16,029 nt of DNA from an uncultured Collinsella sp. (GCA_902475865.1 CABSBK010000002.1:1-16029), one strand, 5' to 3'; positions 7,897-15,806 are shown, numbered from the stretch's first letter. Numbers and translations are program-made. Notes: a model not told the origin generated them from the letters alone.

Positions 7897-10023
7897 CTAA
7901 GCGTAACTGGCGCAACCTCCCTCTAAGAAGGGATCGGCCGTCGTATCGAACAGCTCCGGGTAGCGGTCCTTGAGCCAGCTGTCTGCACCCTCGAAGCCGC
8001 GTGCCTTTTTCTCCGCCAGCGCCTGTAGCTCGCATGCGCTGGCCATCGCGGCGAGCGAGTCAACTGCTAGGTCGCCTTTGATATACGCCCTGACGCCGTA
8101 GAGGATTCGCTCCTCCGACTTGAGCGGCTTACGATAATAGTCAATGTCCAAAAGAAAGCCCTCAGGCTCCCCAATGTAGAAGGGGAAATGCAAGGCGGAT
8201 GAGACTTGGCACCCGTAGGCGTACATGTCGCTGGTGTCGCCGTCATATCGGTGCCAGCGCAATAGCTTGTCGGCCTTTTGAACGAGGCGCTCTTTGTAGA
8301 CGGAGGAAGCAAGCTCTTTGTCGACTCGTTCGGATCCCCAAGTTTGCAGGTCAAACAGCACCATCGGCTCGTCGGGGCGTTGGAGGTTGCAGACGATGTC
8401 TCCGGCATGGAAGGGCGTTGGGATATCGAACCACATGTCCTCGAAATCGCTCGCGGTGCCCGCCTCGTCCCACTCACCCTCGAACCGGTAATCGCAAGAC
8501 ATTACTTCGCCGTTCGCATTGAGTAAGACCATGTCGTCGGCATAGCGGTCTTCGTCCGGGTCGATGGGGCGGCGAGTGATCTTGATCGCCTTTGGATTGT
8601 CGCCTTCGAATTCTCTCCAGATGGCATCGAAGCATTTTTGATAACTGCTGTACGGGCCGTAAAGAAGGTCGCATCGGTCGCGCCGGTCCCACGAGTAGTC
8701 CTCAAAGAAATACAGACTCTGGCCGTCCGTCCTTTTAAAGTGTGCGAGCTTTCTTTGCTCCTGCCTGATGACATTGCGCAGAAAGGCATGAAAGTCAGGG
8801 ATGTTGAACGTGTCGTTTCTGCGGCTCATGGCGCAATTGGGCATGGTGTCGATGATCTTTTGCCAGCCTTCGAGCTTTTGCTGCAGCGTCGCTTTATGCG
8901 AGCGGTCGACGATAAAAGCCGCTACGGGCGTGGTGAGCTCGTAGTTGATTCGTTGAAGGTGCTCCTTAATGCTGCGCGAGTCCAAAAACTCAAAGATGTC
9001 CGGACGAATATCCAACTCACTTTGGCTGGCGGGCTTGCGATACGGCTGCAGGCAATCGTGCCCGACCGAGCCTTCGGACCACTGCTTGCCGTAGTCAGGG
9101 TTGTCGTGCAGCTTCTGCGAAAGTTCGATCATAAAGGCGCAGTCGTCCGGCAGGTCACCGGTGTAGCGCTCGGCGGTGTAGAGGGCAGATGGGATGAAGG
9201 GGTCCAAGAGACTGTCGCTGAAGGTGCCGGATGAAAGCGAACCCTCCTTAACACCATGATCTCTACTGGGCCCTGCGCACCAGATCTGTCCCCGGAGCGT
9301 GTGCTCGTAGTCGTTTTCGAGCACAATGGCAAAGCGAGGCCCGTGGTCGAAGGGGCGACCGTCGATTTTGAGGATGTCGCCCGGTACCCACGGCGTGTAG
9401 ATAGGCTCGTTGTTCGCGCAGAACCGCCTGCTATCGTTTCGCCAGACGCTTTCGACATGCGATTTGCGAGTGCGGTGATTGCGCAGATCACGGAGGAATA
9501 TAAGCTCGCCGTCCCTAGTTGCCGCAAACGCCAGGGAGGGCTGCGCCGTTTGGTGTTCGTGCAGGTCTTCCGCGGTGTAGAGATTGATCTTCCAGTACGA
9601 TTCGGACCAGTCGTCGTCAGGATACTCTTCGATGTAGTGCTTCATGAGCGTTTGTGCGGCGTCCCACGATGCGGTGGGGAAGGGGCCGTCAAGGGCGTCG
9701 GCGTCGCGCTCCTCCTCGTTGTAGAACATGACGTATAGCAGGAGGATTCCACGGTCGCGCTCGACGTTGTTGAGCATGTCGAGCGCGCTGTTGAGCTGGG
9801 CGAGATGCGAATCGATATCTTCGGTCAGCTTCGGCGAAACTTCTTTGTGGAGTTGCTCGAGCATGGCGCGCTTTTCGTCAAGCGTTTTCAGCGAGCCGGC
9901 GATGATCGGCGCTGGCCAGTATAAGTATTTGCGCATGGGGTCTCGCAGCTCTTGGCTTTTGATGCAGCTGAGGACGAGGTCTTTGCCGGCATCGGTGATG
10001 CCATCGCTTGCCTGATTGTTCAT
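7897..10023 (-). CDS. Two-module (A-B) paralogue, copy 1
   Basis: Unknown family, 708 aa, clearly paralogous to the 5599-7731 gene over almost its whole length. Module A (about 8-335) has LDGPFPTASWDAAQTLMKHY (111-130), IYTPWVPGDILKIDGRPFD (208-226) and ALYTAERYTGDLPDDCAFM (280-298). Module B (about 339-693) has IFEFLDSRSIKEHL, MPNCAMSRR (394-402), GPYSSYQKCFDAIW (456-469), MWFDIPTPFHAGDIVC (530-545), GDTSDMYAYGC (595-605) and YYRKPLKSEERILYGVRAY (629-647), ending in RYPELFD. The start is ATG 10023 with AAGGAGG at 10029-10035 (5-base spacer). The frame stays open to 10500, but that extension is antisense to the tetR-type gene and is not coding. It is separated from copy 2 by 165 bases and is divergent from the regulator gene. 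No catalytic signature is recognisable; the repeated GDI(I/V) strand suggests a small beta-barrel in each module (inference). Confidence 0.9.
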   Translation of the reverse strand: MNNQASDGITDAGKDLVLSCIKSQELRDPMRKYLYWPAPIIAGSLKTLDEKRAMLEQLHKEVSPKLTEDIDSHLAQLNSALDMLNNVERDRGILLLYVMFYNEEERDADALDGPFPTASWDAAQTLMKHYIEEYPDDDWSESYWKINLYTAEDLHEHQTAQPSLAFAATRDGELIFLRDLRNHRTRKSHVESVWRNDSRRFCANNEPIYTPWVPGDILKIDGRPFDHGPRFAIVLENDYEHTLRGQIWCAGPSRDHGVKEGSLSSGTFSDSLLDPFIPSALYTAERYTGDLPDDCAFMIELSQKLHDNPDYGKQWSEGSVGHDCLQPYRKPASQSELDIRPDIFEFLDSRSIKEHLQRINYELTTPVAAFIVDRSHKATLQQKLEGWQKIIDTMPNCAMSRRNDTFNIPDFHAFLRNVIRQEQRKLAHFKRTDGQSLYFFEDYSWDRRDRCDLLYGPYSSYQKCFDAIWREFEGDNPKAIKITRRPIDPDEDRYADDMVLLNANGEVMSCDYRFEGEWDEAGTASDFEDMWFDIPTPFHAGDIVCNLQRPDEPMVLFDLQTWGSERVDKELASSVYKERLVQKADKLLRWHRYDGDTSDMYAYGCQVSSALHFPFYIGEPEGFLLDIDYYRKPLKSEERILYGVRAYIKGDLAVDSLAAMASACELQALAEKKARGFEGADSWLKDRYPELFDTTADPFLEGGCASYA

Positions 10024-10077
10024 GTCGGCCTCCTTATTGATCGTTACCGGCATGATGCAACGGGTGCGGCTATTGTT

Positions 10078-10095
10078 GGTCCCATTAACGGGACC
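10078..10095 (-). promoter_or_regulatory. Perfect dyad in the leader of copy 1
   Basis: On the coding (minus) strand the sequence is GGTCCC-GTTAAT-GGGACC, with perfect 6-base arms. It lies exactly 55 bases from the start codon at 10023, as does the near-identical dyad before copy 2. No T-run follows on either strand, so it is not an intrinsic terminator. An operator or a dispersed palindromic repeat are the main alternatives. Confidence 0.55.
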
Positions 10096-10107
10096 AAGTG
10101 GCGGCTC

Positions 10108-10140
10108 GATGTGACAAAGGGACTGCCCTTTCGTCACATC
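10108..10140. repeat. REP-like palindromic hairpin
   Basis: GATGTGACAAAGGG (10108-10121) pairs with CCCTTTCGTCACATC (10126-10140), leaving a 4-base loop and one bulged base. The stem is long and GC-balanced, and there is no T-run on either side, so it is not a classical terminator. From memory, GTGACAAAGGG...CCCTTTGTCAC palindromes recur in intergenic regions of gut anaerobes. With the GGTCCC dyad 12 bases away, this looks like a REP/BIME-type element; I cannot check copy number from one window. Confidence 0.6.
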
Positions 10141-10160
10141 CCAAATATTGCCTTTACGTG

Positions 10161-10183
10161 TTGATGCACACGGTGTGCAATAA
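10161..10183. promoter_or_regulatory. Operator-like dyad 1 upstream of the TetR-type gene
   Basis: TTGATGCACAC (10161-10171) and GTGTGCAATAA (10173-10183) form a 23-base dyad that matches at 9 of 11 arm positions around a single central base. This is the size and shape of a TetR-family operator. A likely -10 element (TAATAC, 10181-10186) overlaps its right end, so a bound repressor would block the promoter of the regulator and the downstream activase-like gene. No well-spaced -35 was found. Assignment to this regulator is inferred from position. Confidence 0.5.
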
Positions 10184-10191
10184 TACTCGCA

Positions 10192-10209
10192 CTGTGCAAT
10201 AGCGCACAG
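10192..10209. promoter_or_regulatory. Operator-like dyad 2 upstream of the TetR-type gene
   Basis: CTGTGC (10192-10197) and GCACAG (10204-10209) are 6-base inverted arms around AATAGC. The left half contains TGTGCAATA (10193-10201), an exact repeat of 10174-10182 in dyad 1. The two copies are offset by 19 bases, close to two helical turns. It ends 11 bases before the ribosome site. Confidence 0.45.
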
Positions 10210-10220
10210 GCTGAGTAACA

Positions 10221-10227
10221 GGGAGGA
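10221..10227 (+). promoter_or_regulatory. Ribosome-binding site supporting a TTG start
   Basis: GGGAGGA sits a few bases before the TTG at 10231. No in-frame ATG lies before the helix-turn-helix region, so this site fixes TTG as the start codon of the regulator. Confidence 0.75.
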
Positions 10228-10230
10228 CGC

Positions 10231-10941
10231 TTGTCCCAGCTCGAGAAATGCGATCGCCGGTCCCTTCGCTCGCAGCGTGCCCTTCGCCAGGCGCTTGCCA
10301 GCGAGCTTGCCGAAAGCGGTGACCTTTCGCGCATTAACGTCGCGTCGCTCACCGAGCGTGCCGGCCTTACGCGCCGTACGTTCTATTCGCACTACCGCGA
10401 TATCCCCGACTTTATCAATCAAATCGAGGACGGCTTGCTGGCCGAGATCCGTGAGCGCATTGAGCTCATCACCGCAGCTCAGCTGCCCGATCTCTATCAC
10501 AACATCGATGAACTCGAGCCGGCGCCCGGTTCGGTTGAGCTGCTGCGTTATCTTGCGGCCAACCGCGACTTAATCGGTGCGCTGCTGGGTCCGGGCGGCG
10601 ATCAGGCCTTCATTAAAAGGATCATCGACACCGCTCGTGAGGCTGTGGTGCCGCGTGCGCAGACGGGCATTTTGGGCCTGGCGCTGGGCACGTTCTTTGA
10701 CTACTACGTCACCTACGTCGTGAGTGCCGAGGTCGGCATGATTCAGCGCTGGTTTGAGCGTGGGCTCACCGAATCGCCCGAGGCCATGGCGCGCATTATG
10801 ACGGTGCTCGCTTTTGTGCGCCCTGGTGACCTGTATGGCCAACCCATCGATATCAACGTGCCGGAATACGGCATGAAGCTATTGAACTTGCAGCTCGAGG
10901 ACGCGGCTGACACCGCCGCAACCGTCGAGTCCAACAACTAA
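10231..10941 (+). CDS. TetR/AcrR-family transcriptional regulator
   Basis: This 236-aa protein has an N-terminal TetR-type DNA-binding domain. Residues 12-30 form the first helix, and INVASLTERAGLTRRTFYSHYRDIPDFI (35-62) is the typical helix-turn-helix plus 'TFYxHYxD' recognition segment. Residues about 100-195 (ELLRYLAANRDLIGALLG, then FFDYYVTYVVSAEVGMIQRWFERG) look like the C-terminal ligand domain of the DhaS-like TetR group. A tail of ~40 residues follows. The start is the TTG at 10231, preceded by GGGAGGA. The gene sits 12 bases upstream of the large activase/dehydratase-like gene, with that gene's GAGGAG right after the TAA stop, so the two form an operon. Two dyads with the shared half-site TGTGCAATA lie just upstream and suggest autoregulation. 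The inducer is unknown; an acyl-CoA or related metabolite is possible from the neighbour. The family call is very secure. Confidence 0.94.
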   Translation: MSQLEKCDRRSLRSQRALRQALASELAESGDLSRINVASLTERAGLTRRTFYSHYRDIPDFINQIEDGLLAEIRERIELITAAQLPDLYHNIDELEPAPGSVELLRYLAANRDLIGALLGPGGDQAFIKRIIDTAREAVVPRAQTGILGLALGTFFDYYVTYVVSAEVGMIQRWFERGLTESPEAMARIMTVLAFVRPGDLYGQPIDINVPEYGMKLLNLQLEDAADTAATVESNN

Positions 10942-10953
10942 GAGGAGAGACAG

Positions 10954-13900
10954 ATGAGCAAACTCGTCGAGGGCATCAAGGACCGCATGATCGCCGCCGC
11001 ACGCGAGGCCGCGCCCACCGTGGTGGACGCCGCGCAGAAGGCCGCGACCGCGGCTGCCGAGAAAGTTGTCGAGGCTGTCGCCGATGCCAAGAACGCGACG
11101 GGGGAGACGTCCATCGCCAGCGAGCCCGCCACCGCCGCTGAGCCCGTAGCCGCCACCGCCGCCCACGCCCCCGAAGGTGCGATCTTCAACCCCGAGGCCG
11201 CCCACGGCAACCTGCACCTGGGCATCGACGTGGGCTCCACCACCGTTAAGCTCGCCGTGCTCAACGACGACAACCAGATCGTCTACGCCAAGTACCAGCG
11301 CCACCACACCGACGTCCGCGCTTGCGCCCGCGACTTGTTCGAGGGTGCCGCGACTGTGCTGCCGATGGCCCAGATGACCTGTGCCATCACCGGCTCAGGC
11401 GGCCTGCTGCTGTCCCAGTGGCTCGATTTGGAGTTTGTCCAGGAGGTCATCGCCAGCAAGCGTGCCGTCGAGACCCTCATCCCGGCCACCGATGTCGCCA
11501 TCGAGCTGGGCGGCGAGGACGCCAAGATCATCTACTTCGATAATGGCATTGAGCAGCGCATGAACGGCACCTGCGCCGGCGGCACGGGCGCGTTCATCGA
11601 CCAGATGGCCACTCTGCTGCACACTGACGCCAGCGGCCTTAACGAACTCGCGGCCAACGCCACCACCATCTATCCCATTGCCAGCCGCTGCGGCGTCTTT
11701 GCCAAGACTGACGTGCAGCCGCTGCTCAACGAGGGCGCTCGCCCCGAGGACGTGGCCGCCTCCATCTTCCAGGCTGTCGTGACCCAGACCATCTCGGGTC
11801 TGGCGTGCGGCCGTCCCATCCGCGGCAACGTCGCCTTCCTGGGCGGCCCGCTGCAGTACCTCTCCGAGCTGCGCCACCGCTTCTACCTCACGCTCAACCT
11901 GGACGAGGAGCACCGTATCGTGCCCCAAAACGCCCACCTGTTTGTGGCGAGCGGCGCCGCCATGGCGCACGAGTCCAATAAGCTCAGCACGTTCCCGCAG
12001 CTCATCGAGGCCATCGATGCCCTGGGCGACACACAGGGTGCCGAGGTCGAGCGCCTGGATCCGCTCTTTGCCACCGACGAGGACTTTGCCGAGTTCAAAA
12101 CCCGCCACGACCAGGAAGTCGTCCCCAAGGGCAAGCTCGAAGGCTACACCGGCCGCGTGTTCATTGGCATCGACGCCGGCTCCACCACCATGAAGGCCGC
12201 GCTCGTGGGCGAGGACGGCCAGCTGTTGCACACCTGGTACGGCAACAACAACGGCGACATCCTGGGCACGGCCAAGGTCATCATGGCCGATTTCTACAAC
12301 CACATCCCCGCCGGCTGCACCATCGGCCACGTGACCACCACGGGCTACGGCGAGGCGCTGCTCATCGAGGCCCTCAAAGCCGATTCCGGCGAGATCGAGA
12401 CCGTTGCGCACCTGCGCGGCGCCAAAGCATTCCTGCCCGGCGTCGAGTTCATTCTGGACATCGGCGGCCAGGACATGAAGTGCCTGCGCGTCAAGGACGG
12501 CGTTATCGAGCACATCATGCTCAACGAGGCCTGTTCGTCGGGCTGCGGTAGCTTTATCGAGAGCTTCGCCGTCTCTTTGAACATGGACGTGCGCGCGTTC
12601 GCCGATGCCGCCATCCATGCCAAGGCCCCCGTCGACCTGGGCAGCCGCTGCACGGTCTTTATGAACTCGCGCGTTAAGCAGGCGCAAAAGGAAGGCGCCA
12701 CGGTGGGCGACATCGCGGCCGGCCTGTCCTATTCCGTCATCAAGAATGCCCTGTTCAAGGTCATTAAGCTGCGCGACCCCAAGGAGATCGGCAGCCAGGT
12801 TATCGTTCAGGGCGGCACCTTTATGTCCGATGCCACGCTGCGCGCGTTTGAGCAGCTCACCGGCGTTCATGCCGTGCGTCCCGACATCGCCGGCTGCATG
12901 GGCGCCTACGGTGCGGCCCTGCTCGCCCGCGATCGCGCCGGCGCCGACGGCATCTCGACCATCCTTTCCGCCGAGGACATCGCGCACCTTACCGTGACGC
13001 AAAAGCATGTCCGCTGCGGCCGTTGCTCTAACAACTGCCAGCTCACCGTCAACGACTTTGGCGGCGGTAGGCGCTTCATTACCGGTAACCGCTGCGAGAA
13101 GGGTGCCGGCCACAAAAAGCAGAAGACCGAGGCCCCCAACCTCTTCAAAAAGAAAAACGAGCTGCTCTTTAACCGCGAGGTGCTGAGCCCCGACGAGGCC
13201 CCGCGCGGCACCGTCGGCATCCCGCGCGCGCTCAACATGTACGAGAACTACCCCTTCTGGCATGCATTCTTTACGCGCCTGGGCTTTAGCGTGCAGCTGT
13301 CCGACCAGTCGAGCAAGAAGACCTACCAGGCGGGCATCGAGTCCATGCCGTCCGAGAGCGTGTGCTATCCGGCCAAGATGAGCCACGGCCACGTGATGAA
13401 CCTCATCGACCGCGACGTCGACTTTATCTGGATGCCGTGCGTGCGCTGGGAGCGCAAGGAGGATCCGACGGCTGGCAACTGCTATAACTGCCCCATCGTC
13501 ATGAGTTACCCCACGGCGCTGGCGCTCAATATCGACGAGATTCGCGAGCAGAACATCGAGTTCCTGTACCCGTTTGTGCCCTATCACGACAAGACCGAGC
13601 TCAAGCGCCGCCTGTACCAGGTGCTCGCCGTCGACCGCGTGGCCGATGCGCAAGCCGGTCGCGGTCGCGTGCGTGGACCCAAGATCACGCGCTCCGAGGT
13701 CGATGCCGCCGTCAACGCTGCCTTTGAGGCTGACGCGCGTTTCCACGAGGACATCCAGACCATGGGCGAGGAGGCCCTTAAGTGGGTCGAGGACCACGGT
13801 GGCCATGGCATTGTGCTCGCCGGCCGCCCCTACCACAACGACCCCGAGATCAACCACGCCCTGCCCGAGCTTATCTCGAGCTTTGGCTTTGCGGTCTTTA

Positions 13901-15741
13901 CCGAGGATTCGCTTGCGCACCTGGTGAAGCCCGAGCGCCCCATCCGCGTGGTCGACCAGTGGATGTACCACAGCCGCCTGTATGCCGTCGCCCGTTTTGT
14001 GACGATGCGCAACGATCTGGACCTGATCCAGCTCAACTCTTTCGGCTGCGGCCTGGACGCTCTGACCACCGACCAGGTGCAGGAGATCCTGGAGGCCAGC
14101 GGCAAGATCTACACCGTGCTCAAGATCGACGAGGTGTCCAACCTGGGCGCCGCGCGCATCCGCATCCGCTCGCTCATGGCAGCGCTCAAGGACCAGGAGG
14201 CCGAGCGCTTGGCCGAGGCCACGGCCGCGGGCGAGGCCTACGAGCAGGGCGATGCCGCGCCGGTGGCGCCTTCCACGGATGCCCCCGCGTTCGCGAGCCG
14301 TAAGTACACGTTCGAGGCGCAGCGCGAGAGTGCTTCGACCGCGTGGCCCAAGGTGCCCTTTACCGAGCAGATGCGCGACGAGGGCTACACCATCCTGTGC
14401 CCACAGATGGCACCGATTCACTTTGACCTGGTCAAAGAGGTGTTCCGCGGTGCCGGCTACAACCTGGAGCTGCTGCCCTCGACCGACCACGACGCCGTCG
14501 AGGCCGGCCTGCGCTATGTGAACAACGACATCTGCTATCCGTCGATTCTGGTGACGGGCCAGATCATGGAGGCCATCGAGAGCGGTCGGTACGACCTGTC
14601 CAAGACGGCCGTGGTCATCAGCCAGACCGGCGGCGGTTGCCGTGCCACTAACTACATCGCGCTCATCCGCAAGGCGCTGCGCGAGAGCGGCCACCCCGAG
14701 ATCCCGGTAATCTCGCTTTCGGCTGTGGCGCTCGGCGAGGACAACCCCGGCTTTAAGATTACTCCGGCGCTGCTTAAGCAGGCAGTCTACGCGGTGCTCT
14801 TTGGCGACGTGATGATGCAGATGCTCTATCGCTGCCGCCCGTACGAGGCCACGCCCGGTGCTGCCAACGCGCTCTACGAGGAGTATATGGCGCGCGCCCG
14901 CAAGTTGGCGCCCAAGTTCAACCGCCACAACTACACCAAGCTGTGTCGCGAGGCCATCCACGCGTTCGACACCATGCCGCTCGTGGGCGAGGGCACCAAG
15001 CCGCGCGTGGGCGTGGTCGGCGAGATCCTGGTCAAGTTCCACCCTACGGCCAACAACCACGTGGTCGATGTCATCGAGCGTGAGGGCTGCGAGGCCGTAG
15101 TACCGGGCCTGCTCGACTTCTTCCTGTACTCCATGAGCAACGCTGAGTTGCAGAAGGACGAGCTGGGAAGCTCTGCTACCACGCGCGCTGGTATGCAGGC
15201 GCTCATCAAGCTCGTGGACTGGATGCGCACGCCGGTGGAGGAGATGCTCGAAAAGTCCGAGCGCTTTGAGGCGCCCGAGCGCATCGGCACCATGGCCGAC
15301 AAGGCCCGCACGGTGCTTTCGGTGTGCAACAACATGGGCGAAGGCTGGCTGCTCACGGCCGAGATGCTCGACCTGATTGACCATGGCGCGCCCAACATCA
15401 TCTGCACGCAGCCTTTCGCGTGCCTGCCCAATCACGTGGTGGGCAAGGCCGTGATCAAGGAGCTGCGCCGTCAGCACCCCGAGAGCAATATCGTCGCGGT
15501 GGACTACGACCCCGGTGCGTCCGAGGTCAACCAGCTCAACCGCATTAAGCTCATGATCAGCGTGGCCAAGGAGAACATGCGCGCCGGCAAGGGCTTTAAG
15601 CTCGAGAAGGTGGCGCCGCTCGCGATGGACGAGGTCACCGGCCAGATGCGTGCCCATGACGGCTGCGTGAGCTGCGGACCGGCCAGCGAGGACGCCGTGG
15701 CGTCGGTCGCCAAGCGTCTGGGACGCGGCATTAAGAAGTAG
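10954..15741 (+). CDS. Fused 2-hydroxyacyl-CoA dehydratase activase / dehydratase-like protein
   Basis: A 1595-aa protein of the large 'acyl-CoA dehydratase activase-related' family. HgdC/BadFG-type ATPases use ATP to push an electron into radical 2-hydroxyacyl-CoA dehydratases or benzoyl-CoA reductases; the substrate of this fused family is not established. Domains in order: an Ala-rich amphipathic extension (1-85); activase domain 1 (88-350) with GIDVGSTT, ELGGEDAK and Cys207 (GTCAGGTG) and Cys246 (SRCGVF); activase domain 2 (403-670) with GIDAGSTT, DIGGQD (Asp502) and Cys527/Cys531 and Cys566 (SRCTVF); a small cysteine cluster C688-x2-C691-x3-C695-x18-C714; a COG3580-like region (about 752-1110) with Cys804, Cys829, Cys843 and Cys846; and an HgdB-like region (about 1140-1570) with Cys1194, Cys1229, Cys1484 and Cys1490. 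A CxxC (1571-1574) ends it. The cysteines at the HgdC positions suggest bound [4Fe-4S] clusters in an oxygen-sensitive cytoplasmic enzyme. Start ATG 10954 has GAGGAG at 10942-10947. It is co-transcribed with the TetR gene. Confidence 0.93.
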   Translation: MSKLVEGIKDRMIAAAREAAPTVVDAAQKAATAAAEKVVEAVADAKNATGETSIASEPATAAEPVAATAAHAPEGAIFNPEAAHGNLHLGIDVGSTTVKLAVLNDDNQIVYAKYQRHHTDVRACARDLFEGAATVLPMAQMTCAITGSGGLLLSQWLDLEFVQEVIASKRAVETLIPATDVAIELGGEDAKIIYFDNGIEQRMNGTCAGGTGAFIDQMATLLHTDASGLNELAANATTIYPIASRCGVFAKTDVQPLLNEGARPEDVAASIFQAVVTQTISGLACGRPIRGNVAFLGGPLQYLSELRHRFYLTLNLDEEHRIVPQNAHLFVASGAAMAHESNKLSTFPQLIEAIDALGDTQGAEVERLDPLFATDEDFAEFKTRHDQEVVPKGKLEGYTGRVFIGIDAGSTTMKAALVGEDGQLLHTWYGNNNGDILGTAKVIMADFYNHIPAGCTIGHVTTTGYGEALLIEALKADSGEIETVAHLRGAKAFLPGVEFILDIGGQDMKCLRVKDGVIEHIMLNEACSSGCGSFIESFAVSLNMDVRAFADAAIHAKAPVDLGSRCTVFMNSRVKQAQKEGATVGDIAAGLSYSVIKNALFKVIKLRDPKEIGSQVIVQGGTFMSDATLRAFEQLTGVHAVRPDIAGCMGAYGAALLARDRAGADGISTILSAEDIAHLTVTQKHVRCGRCSNNCQLTVNDFGGGRRFITGNRCEKGAGHKKQKTEAPNLFKKKNELLFNREVLSPDEAPRGTVGIPRALNMYENYPFWHAFFTRLGFSVQLSDQSSKKTYQAGIESMPSESVCYPAKMSHGHVMNLIDRDVDFIWMPCVRWERKEDPTAGNCYNCPIVMSYPTALALNIDEIREQNIEFLYPFVPYHDKTELKRRLYQVLAVDRVADAQAGRGRVRGPKITRSEVDAAVNAAFEADARFHEDIQTMGEEALKWVEDHGGHGIVLAGRPYHNDPEINHALPELISSFGFAVFTEDSLAHLVKPERPIRVVDQWMYHSRLYAVARFVTMRNDLDLIQLNSFGCGLDALTTDQVQEILEASGKIYTVLKIDEVSNLGAARIRIRSLMAALKDQEAERLAEATAAGEAYEQGDAAPVAPSTDAPAFASRKYTFEAQRESASTAWPKVPFTEQMRDEGYTILCPQMAPIHFDLVKEVFRGAGYNLELLPSTDHDAVEAGLRYVNNDICYPSILVTGQIMEAIESGRYDLSKTAVVISQTGGGCRATNYIALIRKALRESGHPEIPVISLSAVALGEDNPGFKITPALLKQAVYAVLFGDVMMQMLYRCRPYEATPGAANALYEEYMARARKLAPKFNRHNYTKLCREAIHAFDTMPLVGEGTKPRVGVVGEILVKFHPTANNHVVDVIEREGCEAVVPGLLDFFLYSMSNAELQKDELGSSATTRAGMQALIKLVDWMRTPVEEMLEKSERFEAPERIGTMADKARTVLSVCNNMGEGWLLTAEMLDLIDHGAPNIICTQPFACLPNHVVGKAVIKELRRQHPESNIVAVDYDPGASEVNQLNRIKLMISVAKENMRAGKGFKLEKVAPLAMDEVTGQMRAHDGCVSCGPASEDAVASVAKRLGRGIKK

Positions 15742-15769
15742 ACGGTCTGCTATGGGCTGGATATGAGAC

Positions 15770-15806
15770 AAACGGGTGGTGGCCGTACCGGCTATCACCC
15801 GTTTTT
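15770..15806 (+). terminator. Intrinsic terminator of the tetR-activase operon
   Basis: A 16-bp stem (15770-15785 with 15789-15804; two G-U pairs, otherwise perfect) with a 3-base loop ends in a run of five T. It begins 28 bases after the stop of the large gene. Because the left arm starts with AAA, it could also work weakly in the opposite direction. Confidence 0.9.

Noticed and set aside
10024..10500. N-terminal extension of the copy-1 A-B gene up to 10500
   Set aside because: It would run through the palindromes and antisense to the regulator gene. The ATG at 10023 has a strong AAGGAGG and aligns with the start of copy 2.
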